This document shows positions 1 through 12,245 of a stretch of 64,000 nt of DNA, in pieces (the first letter of the stretch is position 1; every line of letters begins with the position of its first letter). Under the pieces are notes generated by a model. That model made no database searches. It was not told where the DNA came from and saw only the letters and a program-made list of their open reading frames with translations. A program made the translations under genes and the position numbers. The DNA comes from Spirodela intermedia (lineage: Eukaryota; Streptophyta; Magnoliopsida; Alismatales; Araceae): positions 3,132,501-3,196,500 of the forward strand of contig LR746275.1 of the NCBI GenBank assembly GCA_902729315.2. Reading direction: 5' to 3'.

Positions 1-424
1 TCGGGGACGTCCACATCAGCGCCCGGTGCATGCGGACAGTTGGCACATGGCCGCCGTTGCCGGTGCACCGTCCGTGGTGGCGCCACCGGTCACATCCGGC
101 GGAGGAAAGCCCTGGCCTTGTTCTTCCCCCGCCCCTTCGAACTCTTTTATATTACTATATTTTTTTTCTATCTGCTTCCTCGCGTTGGTCCCATTCGAGG
201 GGTTGAGACGGAGACCTCATTGGGCCCGGGGAGGCCGGTGCATGTGGGCTGCTGGGCCCACAAGAACGGTTGGTACTCTGGCCCAGAAGGACATCCCCAT
301 GTGCGCCCGGATTTGGAGAATTAGTTAATTACTACGAGCGGCCCAATGAGGGCCTAGTGGGCCCGATAGTGGGCCCCACCGCACCAGCCTCAGCCTTCCG
401 CATCCCGGCTCCCTCTGCCCCGGG

Positions 425-434
425 TTTATAAATA
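425..434 (+). promoter_or_regulatory. TATA box of the expansin gene
   Basis: A TTTATAAATA element lies about 140 bases before the expansin ATG. It is followed by a CT-rich leader at about 469-508, as is common in plant 5' UTRs. Transcription would be expected to start near 455-465. The rest of 1-573 is GC-rich upstream DNA in which I see no other gene. Confidence 0.6.
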
Positions 435-573
435 CGGCGGAGGGAGCTTCCTCCCTTCCCCACCGCACTCCTCTCGCTCTCTTCTCTCTTTCTCTTTCTA
501 TCTCTCTAGCAGAAGCCTTCTGAAAGAAAGCTTTCGGCTTCGCCGGAGAGAGGAAGTCCGAAGAGATCCAGCA

Positions 574-1431
574 ATGGCGGCGGCTGTTTGGTTCTCCTTG
601 CTCTGCGTCTCCGTCTGCCTCTTCTCCCTCCCGCTTGGGAGCTCCGCCGACGGCGGCTGGCAGAACGCCCACGCTACCTTCTACGGCGGATCTGACGCGT
701 CCGGCACAATGGGTAAGCTCTGCTTCCTCCCCGGGGGCTCTCCATACCTAGAGAGAGAGAGTTGCTGCTGTTAATGGCGAGTGTTGTGCTGAACGATGTG
801 GGTGGTGGCTGTAGGAGGAGCTTGTGGATACGGGAACCTGCTGAGCCAGGGGTACGGGACGAACACGGCGGCACTGAGCACGGCAATGTTCAACAACGGG
901 CTGAGCTGCGGGTCCTGCTTCGAGATCAAGTGCAGCGCCGACCCGCAGTGGTGCCTGCCGGGGACGATCATGGTGACGGCGACCAACTTCTGCCCGCCCA
1001 ACCCGGCACAGCCCAACGACAACGGTGGCTGGTGCAACCCGCCCCGGGAGCACTTCGACCTCTCGCAGCCGTCGTTCCTGCAGATCGCGCAGTACCGTGC
1101 GGGCATCGTGCCGGTCTCCTACAGGAGAGTTCCCTGCGTGAAGAAGGGAGGCATCCGCTTCACCATTAATGGCCACTCCTACTTCAACCTCGTGCTCATC
1201 ACCAACGTCGCCGGCGCCGGCGACGTCCGCTCCGTCGCCGTTAAGAGCGGCGCCTCCGGCTGGCAGTCCCTCTCCCGCAACTGGGGCCAGAACTGGCAGA
1301 GCAACTCCCTCCTCGACCGCAAGAGCCTCTCCTTCCAGGTGACCACCAGCGACGGCCGCACAGTCACCAGCTTCGACGTCGTCCCCGCAGGCTGGTCCTT
1401 TGGCCAGACCTTCGAGGGCAACCAGTTCTAG
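574..1431 (+). CDS. EXPA: alpha-expansin (cell-wall loosening protein)
   Basis: Two exons, 574-712 and 815-1431, join across a 102-bp GT-AG intron to give 251 residues, the usual alpha-expansin length. Residues 1 to about 25 form a hydrophobic signal peptide ([14 protein letters not shown]), so the protein is secreted. Next comes the double-psi beta-barrel, GH45-like domain with GGACGYGNL from residue 47, paired cysteines ([10 protein letters not shown]) and the alpha-expansin HFD motif at residues 126-128. The C-terminal half is the group-2 grass-pollen-allergen-like CBM63 domain with conserved tryptophans ([14 protein letters not shown]). Expansins loosen acid wall by disrupting cellulose-xyloglucan contacts without hydrolysis. 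The intron sits where the first conserved expansin intron normally lies. From memory it is nearest to the EXPA2/EXPA8 type, but the exact member cannot be assigned without a tree. Confidence 0.96.
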
Positions 1432-1654
1432 CCCACCTTCGTCCTCACCCAATCCACCACCGGATTTGCTTGCAGAGGTCGCTGTATTAGCACCCGCAGA
1501 ACCCCCCTCCTAGTACCTCAATAAGCCCGCCATTGGGACTCATCTCCACCTCGATATATACCTGGTTGCCCGCATTCCTATAAAAGCTTATACATAGATA
1601 GAACCCTTCGGCTGGTTTGCCGCCATTTGTGTGACAATGCCGACGGCGTGGTCC
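1432..1654. other. expansin 3' flank
   Basis: This is the probable 3' UTR and downstream DNA of the expansin gene. AATAAG at about 1519 could serve as a weak polyadenylation signal. No other gene is seen. Confidence 0.4.
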
Positions 1655-1975
1655 GTAGAAGGCGATGGAGACGATGATGAAGAAGATGAGGAGACATCGC
1701 CGCCCCCGGCGCGGCTCGCTGTGGGAGCAGCAGATCGACCCCAGATTCTCATCGGTACTGTGCCCATGTGGACCGTTCTCCCTTCTTATATATAATATCT
1801 ATACATCTCAGATGCCCGGGTCATCCCCATCTTCATGGTTCCCAGGACCACCTCTGTCCCCCCACCACCTATTCTCTCTCTCTCTCTCTCCCCCTCTCGG
1901 TCCCTCGCTATCGAATCGAGATCCGAGCAGTGTTGGGTCCAAACAGATATTATAATTAAGTTTTGGGTCGAGCCC
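1655..1975 (+). repeat. dispersed repeat, copy A
   Basis: This stretch closely matches 12010-12235. Both share a GC-rich block around GGCGCGGCTCGCTGTGGG, then TCTCATCGGTAC, CTTCTTATATATAATATCTA, a CT run, GAGCAGTGTTGGGTC-like sequence and TACTGATGGGATAACCCTTA. The two copies differ by point changes and by an insertion in copy A. It encodes no recognisable protein. Confidence 0.75.
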
Positions 1976-2023
1976 AGCTACTGATGGGATAACCCTTACA
2001 GCCCACTTAACATTAAATGTGTG

Positions 2024-2024
<1 letters not shown>

Positions 2025-2076
<52 letters not shown>
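2025..2076 (+). repeat. (GA)n microsatellite
   Basis: A nearly perfect GA dinucleotide run of about 52 bases directly follows copy A of the dispersed repeat. Confidence 0.95.
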
Positions 2077-2078
<2 letters not shown>

Positions 2079-3712
2079 CCTATGCTTTCTGAGTTATATG
2101 GTTCAAAAATCTCACATGATGTTAGAACCTATGTAGTCCGCATGACAAAGCCCCAAGCTCTGACCATGCTAGAAATAAATGTGGTGATAAAACCGGGTCT
2201 CCTCCACTCGGGTCGAATGGTTTTTGACTTGGATGTCCTAATAATTCTCAAAAGTCATGGCGTTGCTGTTTTTGGAAAACTCAAGTAAATGACATCTACC
2301 TCAAACAGCTAGAGGGTCAACCTCGTGAGCTAATTATTTCTACTCATGGAATCCACATGGTCAGCGCTCCAAGTTTTATCTTAGTGGAACATTAGAGACA
2401 TGGTCAACCCTTTCAATCATGGCAATTATCTTGATTCAAGCAGTGAAGGAAATCATTTACTCTCCAACGGGGCAAAAAAAATGAATCACTCGCTACACTT
2501 GCCTTTCATGTGAGCTGGGTACCTCTGGTCTCCCCCCTTCTTCAGCCTAAACTCCTCTGACTCAAGTAACCCTCGATGATCCTCTCCCGTGACAAGTCAG
2601 TGAAATAACCCTTCCCAGTGGTCAACCCCTCCAAATAGGCGACCGCCGGAAGGAGACCTCTTGTAGTTTTCTCCTCCATCCAAGACTCTTTAATAGTCAA
2701 AATCCTCCGGGTACAGCAGGAATAAGATGCCCTAAAACGAAGGAATTCGAGGTCATAAGAGGCCACAAGATTCACCTTTCCAATCAACCAGTCTCCTTGC
2801 TCAGTCCAGTAATTTTCCACCAGCTATAATGCTCTGGAAATCTTTCGTACTCACTTGAATGATCTGAATAGGAATTAAGCGATGTTGCTCTCAGGTCATT
2901 CATATCCAATAACATATGCTTCGCTAATGTATGGTTCTTCTACTAGAACTGCTCACAGTGGGAAGACGGTTCACGCTGCCAAAAGATCCAACAGAAAGTT
3001 TAAAAATAAATAAATACTACCCAGCTAACCCTTCCAGGACCAGAAAAAAAAAAAAAAAAAAAAAACCAAGAACACGATACTGAATAAAACAGCTAATCGG
3101 AACAGGCAACTGAAAACACCACAAACTCATATCCAGTTTCCCCACTATCTACATCTACTTTCCACAAAGGAGGGGAGGGGCGAGGGATGCTCACTCTGTG
3201 AGCGTCGCACACTCCGGGACCCCGTTCCGAAGAGAAGACCACCGCCCAAACCTCGACACAAAACGCCACTAGCAACATGAACTAAGCCACAGAAGGACCA
3301 CAGGAATCCGAATGGGCAAGGAGAGAGTGAGGAGGATAAGGCGAGATCTCACCGCGTATCGTTTAGAGAAGCCGGATTCTTCCTCCCCACCATCCCTACT
3401 CCCTCTCCTCTGCCTCATATTCCTCCGACGCAGAGCGTGAGGAACCCCGTGAGGAACATTTTTCAAATTAGTAATCGATGGTTGCCTAATATTTAAACAC
3501 TTCAGGGAGTTTTTTAATAATTATCTATGAAGCTTAAATAGCTAAAACTTTCATGTAACGAATTGCGACTTGTGACAAGGTTTTTTTGTATGTTTTTGAA
3601 ATTAGAAGAATTTAAGTGAAATATCAGAAAGTTGGAGAAGGTGTCTACGGACTAAAGGCATCTTTCTTCTCTCCTCTTCTACCCGGTCTGAAGCAGAAGG
3701 CAGTGCTCCCCT

Positions 3713-3757
<45 letters not shown>

Positions 3758-3788
3758 TCCTCCTCTCTCTCTCTCTGGAGATCGCAGC
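2077..3788. other. intergenic stretch without a recognisable gene
   Basis: I see no protein that I recognise. A minus-strand open stretch at 2542-2820 (92 codons) looks protein-like but matches no family known to me. There is a poly-A run at 3044-3065 and a CT microsatellite at 3719-3751, just before the T-protein fragment. Confidence 0.5.
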
Positions 3789-4094
3789 ATGAGGGAGGAC
3801 GGTGGCAGTTGCCATGGGGAGGGGGGGCGGTACTTCGCGGCGGAGGCGGAGGCAGCGCAGCAGCTGAAGAGGACTGTGCTGTACGATTTTCACGTGGAGT
3901 ATGGCGGCAAGATGGTCACCTTCGCCGGATGGAGCATGCCGATCCAGTACAAGGACTCGATCATGGATTCCACCCTCAACTGCTGCGCCAACGGCAGCCT
4001 CTTCGACGTCTCCCACATGTGCAGGCTCATCCTCAAGGAGAGGACTCCGTCCGCTTCCTGGAGAAGCTTGTCATCGTGATGGGATCCCGCCGAT
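3789..4094 (+). pseudogene. GLDT/GCST: glycine cleavage T-protein (aminomethyltransferase) fragment
   Basis: The first frame carries the N-terminal part of aminomethyltransferase, the T-protein of mitochondrial glycine decarboxylase. Recognisable pieces are [37 protein letters not shown] and [10 protein letters not shown]. At about 4035-4045 the homology shifts frame: the continuation [14 protein letters not shown] is read in another frame. Homology then stops, so the large remainder of the roughly 400-residue enzyme is missing. There is no mitochondrial transit peptide of the usual kind; the first codon follows a CT tract and begins [14 protein letters not shown] read this as a truncated, frameshifted copy of the 5' exon, and a functional gene would have to lie elsewhere in the genome. 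Confidence 0.85.
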
Positions 4095-4139
4095 GAACTC
4101 TCCGGCAGAGGATGAAACGTCCACAAAATAAACCTGTCT

Positions 4140-4260
4140 ATTGCCTTCAGTCCTGCTACAGTGGTCTCGTGGGAGAGTACAAGAGAGAGAGAGAGAGAGA
4201 GACAGGGGGGAAAGGGTAAGGGAACAGACATAAGGCTAGTGTGAGGCAGCACAAGGGGGG
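4140..4260 (-). repeat. dispersed repeat, copy C (inverted)
   Basis: Read on the minus strand, this matches the left part of copy B at 11885-12020. The shared parts are GTTCCCTTACCCTTTCCCCCC, a CT run, CGTACTCTCCCA(C/T)GAGAC and the GGACTGAAGGC-like end. It lies just downstream of the T-protein fragment in inverted orientation. Confidence 0.65.
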
Positions 4261-4559
4261 ATAGGGGGATATAATACTGAGACCTCTCAGATCTCACAAT
4301 AGAAATTCAAAAAAGAGCATTGCACATTCAAAGAAATCACAAAGGTGAAAACACCTCTGGCTGCGGCCTAGCCACTAGTGGAGTACCAAATTTTTGTTGA
4401 AGAGAAAACTCTAAGCTGTATTACCAATCAAGAAAAATGCACAAACAGGAAGTTGAAGTTCACTACGTGTTGAAAAATTCACATAATTTATCAATATTAG
4501 TAGTATTCATAAAAAGAAACAAAATATTAAACACATGCAATTATCAAAACATCAAGTTC

Positions 4560-4935
4560 AAGATTCACAACATGAACACTGTTGTTGTTGTGCTCGACTC
4601 CTCTTATGCCTATCATGTAGTAGAGGGACATGCAAACACTGCTGCTGTTGCCATTGTAAGCATTATTGTTATCATTGTTGCCACCGTGCACCTATCATGC
4701 AGAATGGGAGTTCGCAGCCATTATTTCTGCTGCCACTAATGTTGTTGTCGCCACAATGAACACTACTATCATCATGCTTAGTTCCTCTTCTGCATGTCAC
4801 ATAGAATGGGAACTTACAACCACTGTTGATGTCATCACCACCATTGTCGTCGTGGCCATGTTCACTTCCTCCTCTACCTATTGCATAGAATGTGGACTCA
4901 TAGCAATTGCCACCATTGTCATCACTGTCGCACTT
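4560..4935 (+). repeat. degenerate tandem repeat rich in TTG/CCA triplets
   Basis: About four diverged units of 85-100 bases recur. Each contains a CTCCTCTT(A/C)TGC-type segment, CATAGAATGGGA(A/G)-type sequence, and GTTGTTGTTG or CCACCATTG triplets; anchors fall near 4599, 4688, 4783 and 4867. The triplet periodicity leaves frames open, but the translations (ATIVITVAL-like) are low-complexity and I do not call a gene. Confidence 0.55.
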
Positions 4936-5479
4936 GATTTCTGACTCAGCTTGTCACCCTCCTCTCTAATTGTTTTCTCTCCCATGAGCCCTATTTTTTG
5001 TCAATTGTTCTCCTTTCTCTTCCTTTAAATACCTCTCATTGTAATGGATCATATGAGGCCTACTAGTTGGGCCTATTGTAATTAGGCTTCTGTTAAGCCC
5101 ATTAGTAACTTGACAATTACAAAGAATTCATTAAAAATTTAAACTCTACTTCTTCTAATTTTTCTGTATGTATATATATGTGATCTCACCTATTAGAGGA
5201 GACTTAATATTAATATTTTTTATTTCATAAAATACACATGCTGTAAAATATGTAGAATTTGATACATGTGTTACAATAAACATTTAAGCTATAGACATTA
5301 CAATAAAATTTTAAATAGTTTAAAATTTTACGAAAATAAGTTTACCTTAAATGTATGCTCTTGTTTAAATATTTAAGCTGTAACTATGTGAAATATGTAT
5401 GACATATCATGTAATAATGAGGTTTTATCAGTAGCCGTGCAAACATATGATATCTCATATGAATACTTCATCCATGACT

Positions 5480-7165
5480 TGCGTAGTAAATGGATGTAAC
5501 AAAGACAATAAATATACAAACGTACTCAAGCGATCAACAATGATCACGATGACATTCCAGCCATAGTTGAGTAATCTTTTGATGACGTCCATCATAAGAT
5601 TTTCCTATATCACTCCAATACTAGTATTAGCTGTAGGAGTTCAACAGGTGAGTGTGCTTCTATCTTGTTGGTTTGACAAATCACACAAGTCACCACATAT
5701 TGTCTCACTTGAGCTTTCATTTCTATCCCTCAAACATTGCCTTAGATTGGGAGATATATCTACTGAAAATTAGAGTGACCTCGAATTACTGAGTTGTGAA
5801 ATTTGCACAATAAGAGAGGTATGAATTTTGACATTCTAAAAACCATGATACACCCCTTGTGGAAAAGATAGATCTACTGAATTGTATAGTGCTTCTATTT
5901 CTTTGATCTGATTATGAGCTCTTTGATAATCTTCTAGATTTATGGGTTGTTTTTCTTTTCTTTTACAATTTGATCGAGTTTAATAATTATGGGTAGGACA
6001 ATTCTATGGTAGGAAGTCATACATATTTCAATGACTACAACAAGTGTCTGTCGCTCTATTTTTGCTTCTAGGTTTCAAATGGATCTCAAAATCGATGGAG
6101 ATGATCTTCATCAACCACTTATGGTAGTCTGGTAATACCTATTGCTGCTCTAGAAGATATTGAAAGCTATGTTGTTCCGTGTAAATGATAAACCTATATC
6201 TCAATAAGTAATGCTGTCGATTGAGCATGACTAGTACAATTGTGGTCAAATGGCACTTGTATGTAGGCTTCTTTTGATGAGTCAACACAAAAACTTAGTT
6301 GAAGGATGTCATAGGCCGCCATTGTTATGTGAGAATGGTTCTAACCCCAAGGCTAGATGCACCCACATTGAGTTCAAACGGTGTTGTGAAATCTAGAAGG
6401 ATTAGCACTAGCATGGTTGTTAGTACCCTCTTGAGGTGCTGAAATACCTCTTCTACAACTAGATTCTAGTCGAATTATTACTTCTTCAATTGATGTGTTA
6501 GAGGTCATGTGATCTTGTCAAAATTCTTTACAACTCACATGTAATAGTCAAGATCTAGTGGCCAAGGTATGCTATTCTAAATTGTTCAAACAATTATTTT
6601 TCAAAGTTAATGTGAAATTGATGCTCTTGTAGGACAAAAAATACCTCTACCAAGTGCATGGCATGCACTTCTTCAATCATGTTGTATATAAGTATGTCTT
6701 TGAAGAATATTAATATGAATTTGTACATGAACTTGGAGAAAAGGCAATTCATAATCGCTTGAAAGGTTGTTGGAGCATTAGTCAACCCAGGTCTTTCATG
6801 TATTTTGAAAATTATTGTCAAAACGTCCTCCACGTAGATGTAAATTTGGTGGTAACACAATCGGAGATCAAGTTTTGAGAAGACTGTCACTCTATGTAAC
6901 TCATTGATTAGCTCCTCTATGACTGAAATTAGGAACTGATCTAGGATGAAGAGGGCCATGCAAATCGCCATGAATTATTATTTTTTTAGATGAAGAGGGC
7001 CAACCTCAAGAAATGATTGTGGGCATGCTAGATCAATTATGCTGCAAGCATTTTGATCACTTATTTCTCTAGTTTCAGTTTTTGGAAGCATGGATATCTT
7101 AAGGGGCCCATGCAAATTGTCTAGCTTCCTAGTTTGAGCATAATATAGTGCTCTTGATTGCATAT
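5480..7165 (-). mobile_element. decayed Ty3/gypsy retrotransposon, pol region
   Basis: Read on the minus strand, the pieces fall in the normal gypsy pol order. Reverse transcriptase at 6594-6971 has TVFSKLDLRLCYHQI, GLTNAPTTFQAIMN and a degraded catalytic box FFKDILIY in place of F(F/V)DDILVY. RNase H-like sequence at about 6080-6240 resembles the family's YTDQ-SLKYLLEQ block. Integrase zinc-finger and core pieces at about 5500-5720 read YVVTCVICQTNK and VIVIIVDRLS. Stops and frameshifts are frequent. The element is non-autonomous and old. No LTRs were recognised. Confidence 0.8.
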
Positions 7166-9039
7166 TGGTGGAAGGTTGGTGATCTCTTCAAATGTTTCTA
7201 AGTTTTTTTACTACAACTCAGTGGTCAATAACTTGAAAGACCCCTCTTGCTCATTTAACTCAGGATAGAATAACTCGAAATAAGCTTTATCTTTGCTAGG
7301 AAAACTTACCAAAGTTTGAAGCTTGAGGTGTGTACCTAATGTGCCCAAAGTCATTGTTAATTTAAGCACTGCAACTTAATATTTATAACTAAAAACTTAA
7401 ATAAGCTCTCTTTAATTATAATGATTTTAAATCAATCCTTAAGAAAATCAAAAAGTTGAAAACATCATTATCTAACTCTAAAAGTTAGGAAAAACTTAGA
7501 AAACATAAATGACTAATTCTAATTCAGTATCCCTAAAAGTTATCTCATAATTCAATGTGTCATTATTTGACTAACAATATTACTAGAGGTTGAAAATCAA
7601 AAATCGAGAACATAAAAAAATAGAGAAAACAGTTATGATAAAACTTGGAAACCTAAACTAAACTTATTCTAAAATCACGAAAAACTTGTAGAATGTAATA
7701 AAATAATTATGGTACATTTCTCAAAATATTTTAACTTTGTTTCATGTGGCACTCATGAAATCGAATTCATTCCAAGGTAGGGTTGAAAGTACATAAAATA
7801 AAACAAATTATTTTTGTAAAATCTAAAAACCTACTTGAAATACCTTCTAAAATTGGAAAAAAAATCTTTAAGATAAGAAACTAACTATGCTAAGTTGTCC
7901 CAAAAGATATTGATCTAATTATATGTGACAGTCATGAAATCAGATTTGATCCAAGGAAAGCTTGAACTAAGAAACCTAGAAAATAATTTTCAATGATGTG
8001 CATGATGATTATGTTAACAAATCACCAAAGCACAATTTTGGAGAAGAAAAAATATTTATTGAACTTTTAAGGATGTAAGATATTCAAAAAAAATTATAAA
8101 TCTAAAAAAAACAACATGATTAGATAGAAATATCATTTACTTACTTAAAATATAATTTCCAATTATATGCTTTGATGATTTTGTCACTCAATCACTAAAA
8201 CATGATCTTTTGAAGAGATAAACATTTATTAGACTCATAAGAAAGTACCAATAAAAGTCATAAACCCAAAAGAAACTGCACGAGTTGATACATATCCTTT
8301 CCTTTGTCTTTGTGTCACCATCAAAACATGAAAAGTCAAGGATAAAGAAGAATAACTCATTAAAAATTTAATAAAACATCATATATTAAATGATACTTGT
8401 CATCTACAAAATAAGAGGTAGTCTAAGGTGTTAAAAAATAAGAAAAAAGTGTGGAGAGATTATGTTTACAACCCTAAGGCCTTGGTTGTCTATCACCTAG
8501 TTGTCACCTCTTATTTGAGCACAAAAAAGCTTCCCTTCATTTGTAGTCTCCAAAGTATATATACCTACACCCTTTTTGAGACTTGTTTCTTCATCCTTTG
8601 TGTGGCCTAATTAAGTTCAATCTTTTGGATGCTATGTTTAATTTTTTTATGTCTCAGTTCATCTTTTCTCATGTTTTGGTACTTAAAATTTTTAACATTC
8701 CATACTAATTCTTTTCACTTTAGCAAATATGAAGAAATTAATCTCCTTGGAATAAAATTTTGAAATTTTAAATCCCTCTTCCTAAAAATTTTTGATACAT
8801 TCTTAAGATGATAAATCTTGGAAAAATATTAGAAAATGTTAGTAGTTAAATCCATAAATTACATGATATAGATATATATAAGTTTAAAGTCATTTATACA
8901 TATCTTTTAACATTTGCTATAATACGATGAGATATAGTAATTCATGCTTATTTTGATTTATTAATGCAAAATTCAAAGAGATAATTAATTCTTAGTGATA
9001 AACTTTGGGGGCTTTGTGGTGAGGAGGACATTCTTGAAC
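7166..9039. other. AT-rich gene-free stretch with diverged internal duplications
   Basis: No gene is recognised. Similar segments recur at about 7740-7790 and 7920-7970 (both with CATGAAATC and ATCCAAGG-like sequence), and at about 7995-8110 and 8160-8280 (both with TCACTAAA-type text followed by ATATTTATT). This suggests old duplications. Some of it may be remnant of the flanking gypsy element, between its reverse transcriptase and protease segments. Confidence 0.4.
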
Positions 9040-9360
9040 CTTACCAAGATTGGCATTGTCTAATCATCTAAATCCAACTTGATCCAATGAAGCCTTTTCA
9101 TATAGTGCATGCCCAATATGATGTTGATGGGTGACAATAGAAAAAAGATAAAATCATCTTAAATTGAGGCTTACAACAAGTTGATGATGAGGCTGTGACA
9201 CATCTTCAAGCTGAACATTATTTCTCTCATACGTGTGACCACTTAGTATTTGGTTGTCTTGGTCAACGACACTTTCATCTCTTTGATCAATTGACTGCTA
9301 ACAAAATTGTAAATGGCCTTGGTGTCAAGTAAGATTGATACTAGTCACCTATGAATTGTG
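9040..9360 (-). mobile_element. gypsy protease-like remnant
   Basis: On the minus strand a piece reading DTKAIYNFVSSQLIKEMKV resembles the retroelement aspartic protease segment (D-T/S-G-A-T-H-NF(I/V)S). It lies upstream, in element orientation, of the reverse transcriptase at 6.6-7.0 kb and probably belongs to the same decayed element. The catalytic glycine is lost and stops interrupt the frame. Confidence 0.5.
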
Positions 9361-9985
9361 TGGATACCCTAGATGTTGACACACGTAGTGTGTTTTGACA
9401 CATATAGTGTAAAATTTATTTCCAAATAATTCTAAAATGAGTTGAATCATAATATGCAGCAAAATTATTTTTATCACAAGACAGGTTTAAATTAACAAAT
9501 ATTCAAATCATATATATCAATGATATTATGTGAAATCCTATGATTAACAACTAATCTAAGGAATCATTCTCTTGAGATATCTTTCTATATAAGTAATGTA
9601 GAGCAATATTTTCTAAATATAAAATATAACATATAACAAAGTCTCACAAATATTCTAGAAATCTAAAGTCATCAACAAGATTCAAACACATCACCTAAAC
9701 AATGTGAAGAACAAAGTGTTAGTACAAAAATGTTTGAAATATCAAAAATATAATATTACAAACATTAGATTTAAACTCAAGAAGTATGCTAGATAGAAGT
9801 TAAAAAAAAAGACAATCAAACTAAGAAAAATTTGAATTTAGAGTTTTGTAATAATACATGTAAAGCTGGTCGAAATATTTAATATAAAAAATATGATAAG
9901 TGACTAAAGTAAGGCTCAAACTCAATAGCCTCAAAGCAACTGAGTTAGATTGTTGCCATGAAGCAATGAAGAAGACGAAGTCATT

Positions 9986-10127
9986 GCCAAATAATATGTA
10001 CCATGATATGCCAGTTTCCTAGGTGGAGAAAACAATAAAACAAAACAATTGAGCTTTGCCAAATAATGTACCATGATATGCCAGTTTCCTATGTGGAGAA
10101 AACAATAAAATAAAACAACTGAGCTTC
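9986..10127. repeat. tandem duplication, about 70-bp unit
   Basis: Two adjacent copies share CCATGATATGCCAGTTTCCTA and GGAGAAAACAATAAAA, differing at a handful of positions. No gene is associated. Confidence 0.85.
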
Positions 10128-11884
10128 AACTTAACATCAAGTGAAAGATCAATTGTTGAAGTTACGCGCATCTTCAAACAAAAGCTTTGAAGATCACTTG
10201 TGAGAGACATGCACATTTCAAAGCAAATTAAGACCCAAGGTCAACCTCTCACACTTTGGATGACAAAATATAACTAAAGTATGTTAACTAAATGATAGGC
10301 TCAACGATAATATTTTAGTTTGACCCAAATTAATCAAAGTATGCTAAACATGCAAATTGTAATATCTGATCAAAAGTATGACTAATAGTTAAAAATCCAA
10401 ATTTTGGATGGTAACTAGTCAATAGAAGACGTGGACTAAAGACTAGCCAAACAATTTCCTCTAAGTAAGACTCTTAAAAATCTCCATATAAGATAACATG
10501 AACAATTATCATCAAAGTAGAAAGTTTAAAAGTAAAAAATAATTTAAGGTCACTGAATTACTAATAGAATAACAAGAAAATGTTCAAATTCATATATAAT
10601 CATTTTTAGACATTGATATGACATAGAGTATAAATAGAGTGAGTTGTGAGCAACCTAAAGTAATATTGAATGCAAAAAATTACATCAACATCATTCACAC
10701 GAGTTCAAAGGAGGATCTTACTCAATCTTCTATAATAAAGCACCCTAAGGTAACTTAGGTGGTGACTAGAGAAAGGGTTAAGTTAAAGCACAAGGTGTTG
10801 AGAGTCATATTTCATATGTAAAAGGTATTAGTCTCTGATGAGAAGCGTACCTATGCTTAAACACATGGTGTTGTGAGTCATAAACTGTCAATGAGGGGTG
10901 AGATATTTGTGGAGATTGAATTGTGGTGTTAGGAAGGTTGAGCTCGTCAAATCAATAATATTGTTATTAAAAAGTAGTAGAAATTCAGAAGGAAAATTCT
11001 TTGATATTGGACAGTCTAGGGAAAGATGAATCAATATAAAATCTGTGTCCATATCAATGTAATTGAAGGAGAGATAAATCGACAAAGTAATAAAGATTAG
11101 ATCCTTAAGCTGAGTTATATATAATGTTTATAAATTGAGTTAGAATGTGTATCGATAGTAGAACATCAATTCACCCTGAAACCTGATACTTCACCTAGTC
11201 ATACTATATCTTATAAATTGTCCCTCTAAATCTCATCACATGATTATGTGTTGTCTAAGATGGAGTGTAAGCCTACCTCTAACTGCGCTAGAGTGTTGTC
11301 TTCTTCTGAGCAGTCAAGAAGGCTTTCTTCTTCAGGACAGTTTTTCTGAAAGCCGGAATTGACATGTGTGAACAAAATATTCAACTCTCATTTTCATTTG
11401 TGTCCCAGTGTGAACTTTTCATCACAATGGAAACATAGACCTTGTACTTGACTTGCCTGTATTTCGGCAACTATGAGGTGGAGTTGTCTTCGGTGATCTC
11501 CCGAAGTTGAGGCACCGAAGGTCAGCGGCTTTGACCCTAAGATCACCGGGTTGGTGTAATTTTCGTTTTCTTCTTGTTTGATTAGTGGGGTCGTGCCGGG
11601 TCGTCTCTAGTCGTAAGCCGGAGTCCCCGTCTCTTGCCACAATGCAGGATGTAGTCTGCCCGTCAATCCACTGTCGGCCAGTGTAAGTAGCTTGGTCTCT
11701 ACCCCTAGGTTGTCTGCATGATAGCCTCAAGCTTGTGAGGGTTGAGCATGTAGACCTCAGCCTGAATATTGCGTCGGAGGCCCTTCAGAGATGGGCAGTA
11801 TTTACTGGCTTTGACTTTCAGTGAACCGTAAAGCTATTGAATTGATCACCTCCAGTTTCATGGCATACCTGGTTTCCCTAGTCT
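10128..11884. other. gene-free stretch
   Basis: AT-rich to about 11.2 kb, then of more balanced composition. I see no recognisable coding or RNA gene. A minus-strand open stretch at 11422-11730 has no recognisable motif. Confidence 0.4.
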
Positions 11885-11914
11885 TCCTTGTGTTCCCTTA
11901 CCCTTTCCCCCCAC

Positions 11915-11982
<68 letters not shown>

Positions 11983-12235
11983 CGTACTCTCCCATGAGAC
12001 CCCCGTTCCGGGGCTGAAGGCGAGGAGACATCGTCGCCCCGGCGCGGCTCGCTGTGGGGGCAGCAGATCAACCCAAGATTCTCATCGGTACAGTGCCCAT
12101 GCGGACTGTTCTCCCTTCTTATATATAATATCTATACATCTCTCTCTCTCTCTCTCCGAGCAGTGTTAGGTCTAAAAAATATTATAATGAGGTTTTGGGC
12201 CGAGGCCAGCTATTGATGGGCTGACCCTTACGCCA
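11885..12235 (+). repeat. dispersed repeat, copy B, with internal (CT)n
   Basis: This is the longest copy of the family seen at 1655-1975 (A) and 4140-4260 (C, inverted). A pure CT run spans about 11919-11979. Copy B joins the left half seen in C to the right half seen in A, which shows that A and C are parts of one larger repeat. Confidence 0.75.
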
Positions 12236-12245
12236 CCACCACCAT

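Noticed and set aside
748-1452. 234-codon minus-strand frame over the expansin gene
   Set aside because: It is antisense to a clear expansin exon and shows no recognisable domain.
2542-2820. Minus-strand open stretch beginning MENYWTEQGDWLIGKV
   Set aside because: It looks protein-like, but I recognise no family, no splice context and no partner exon.
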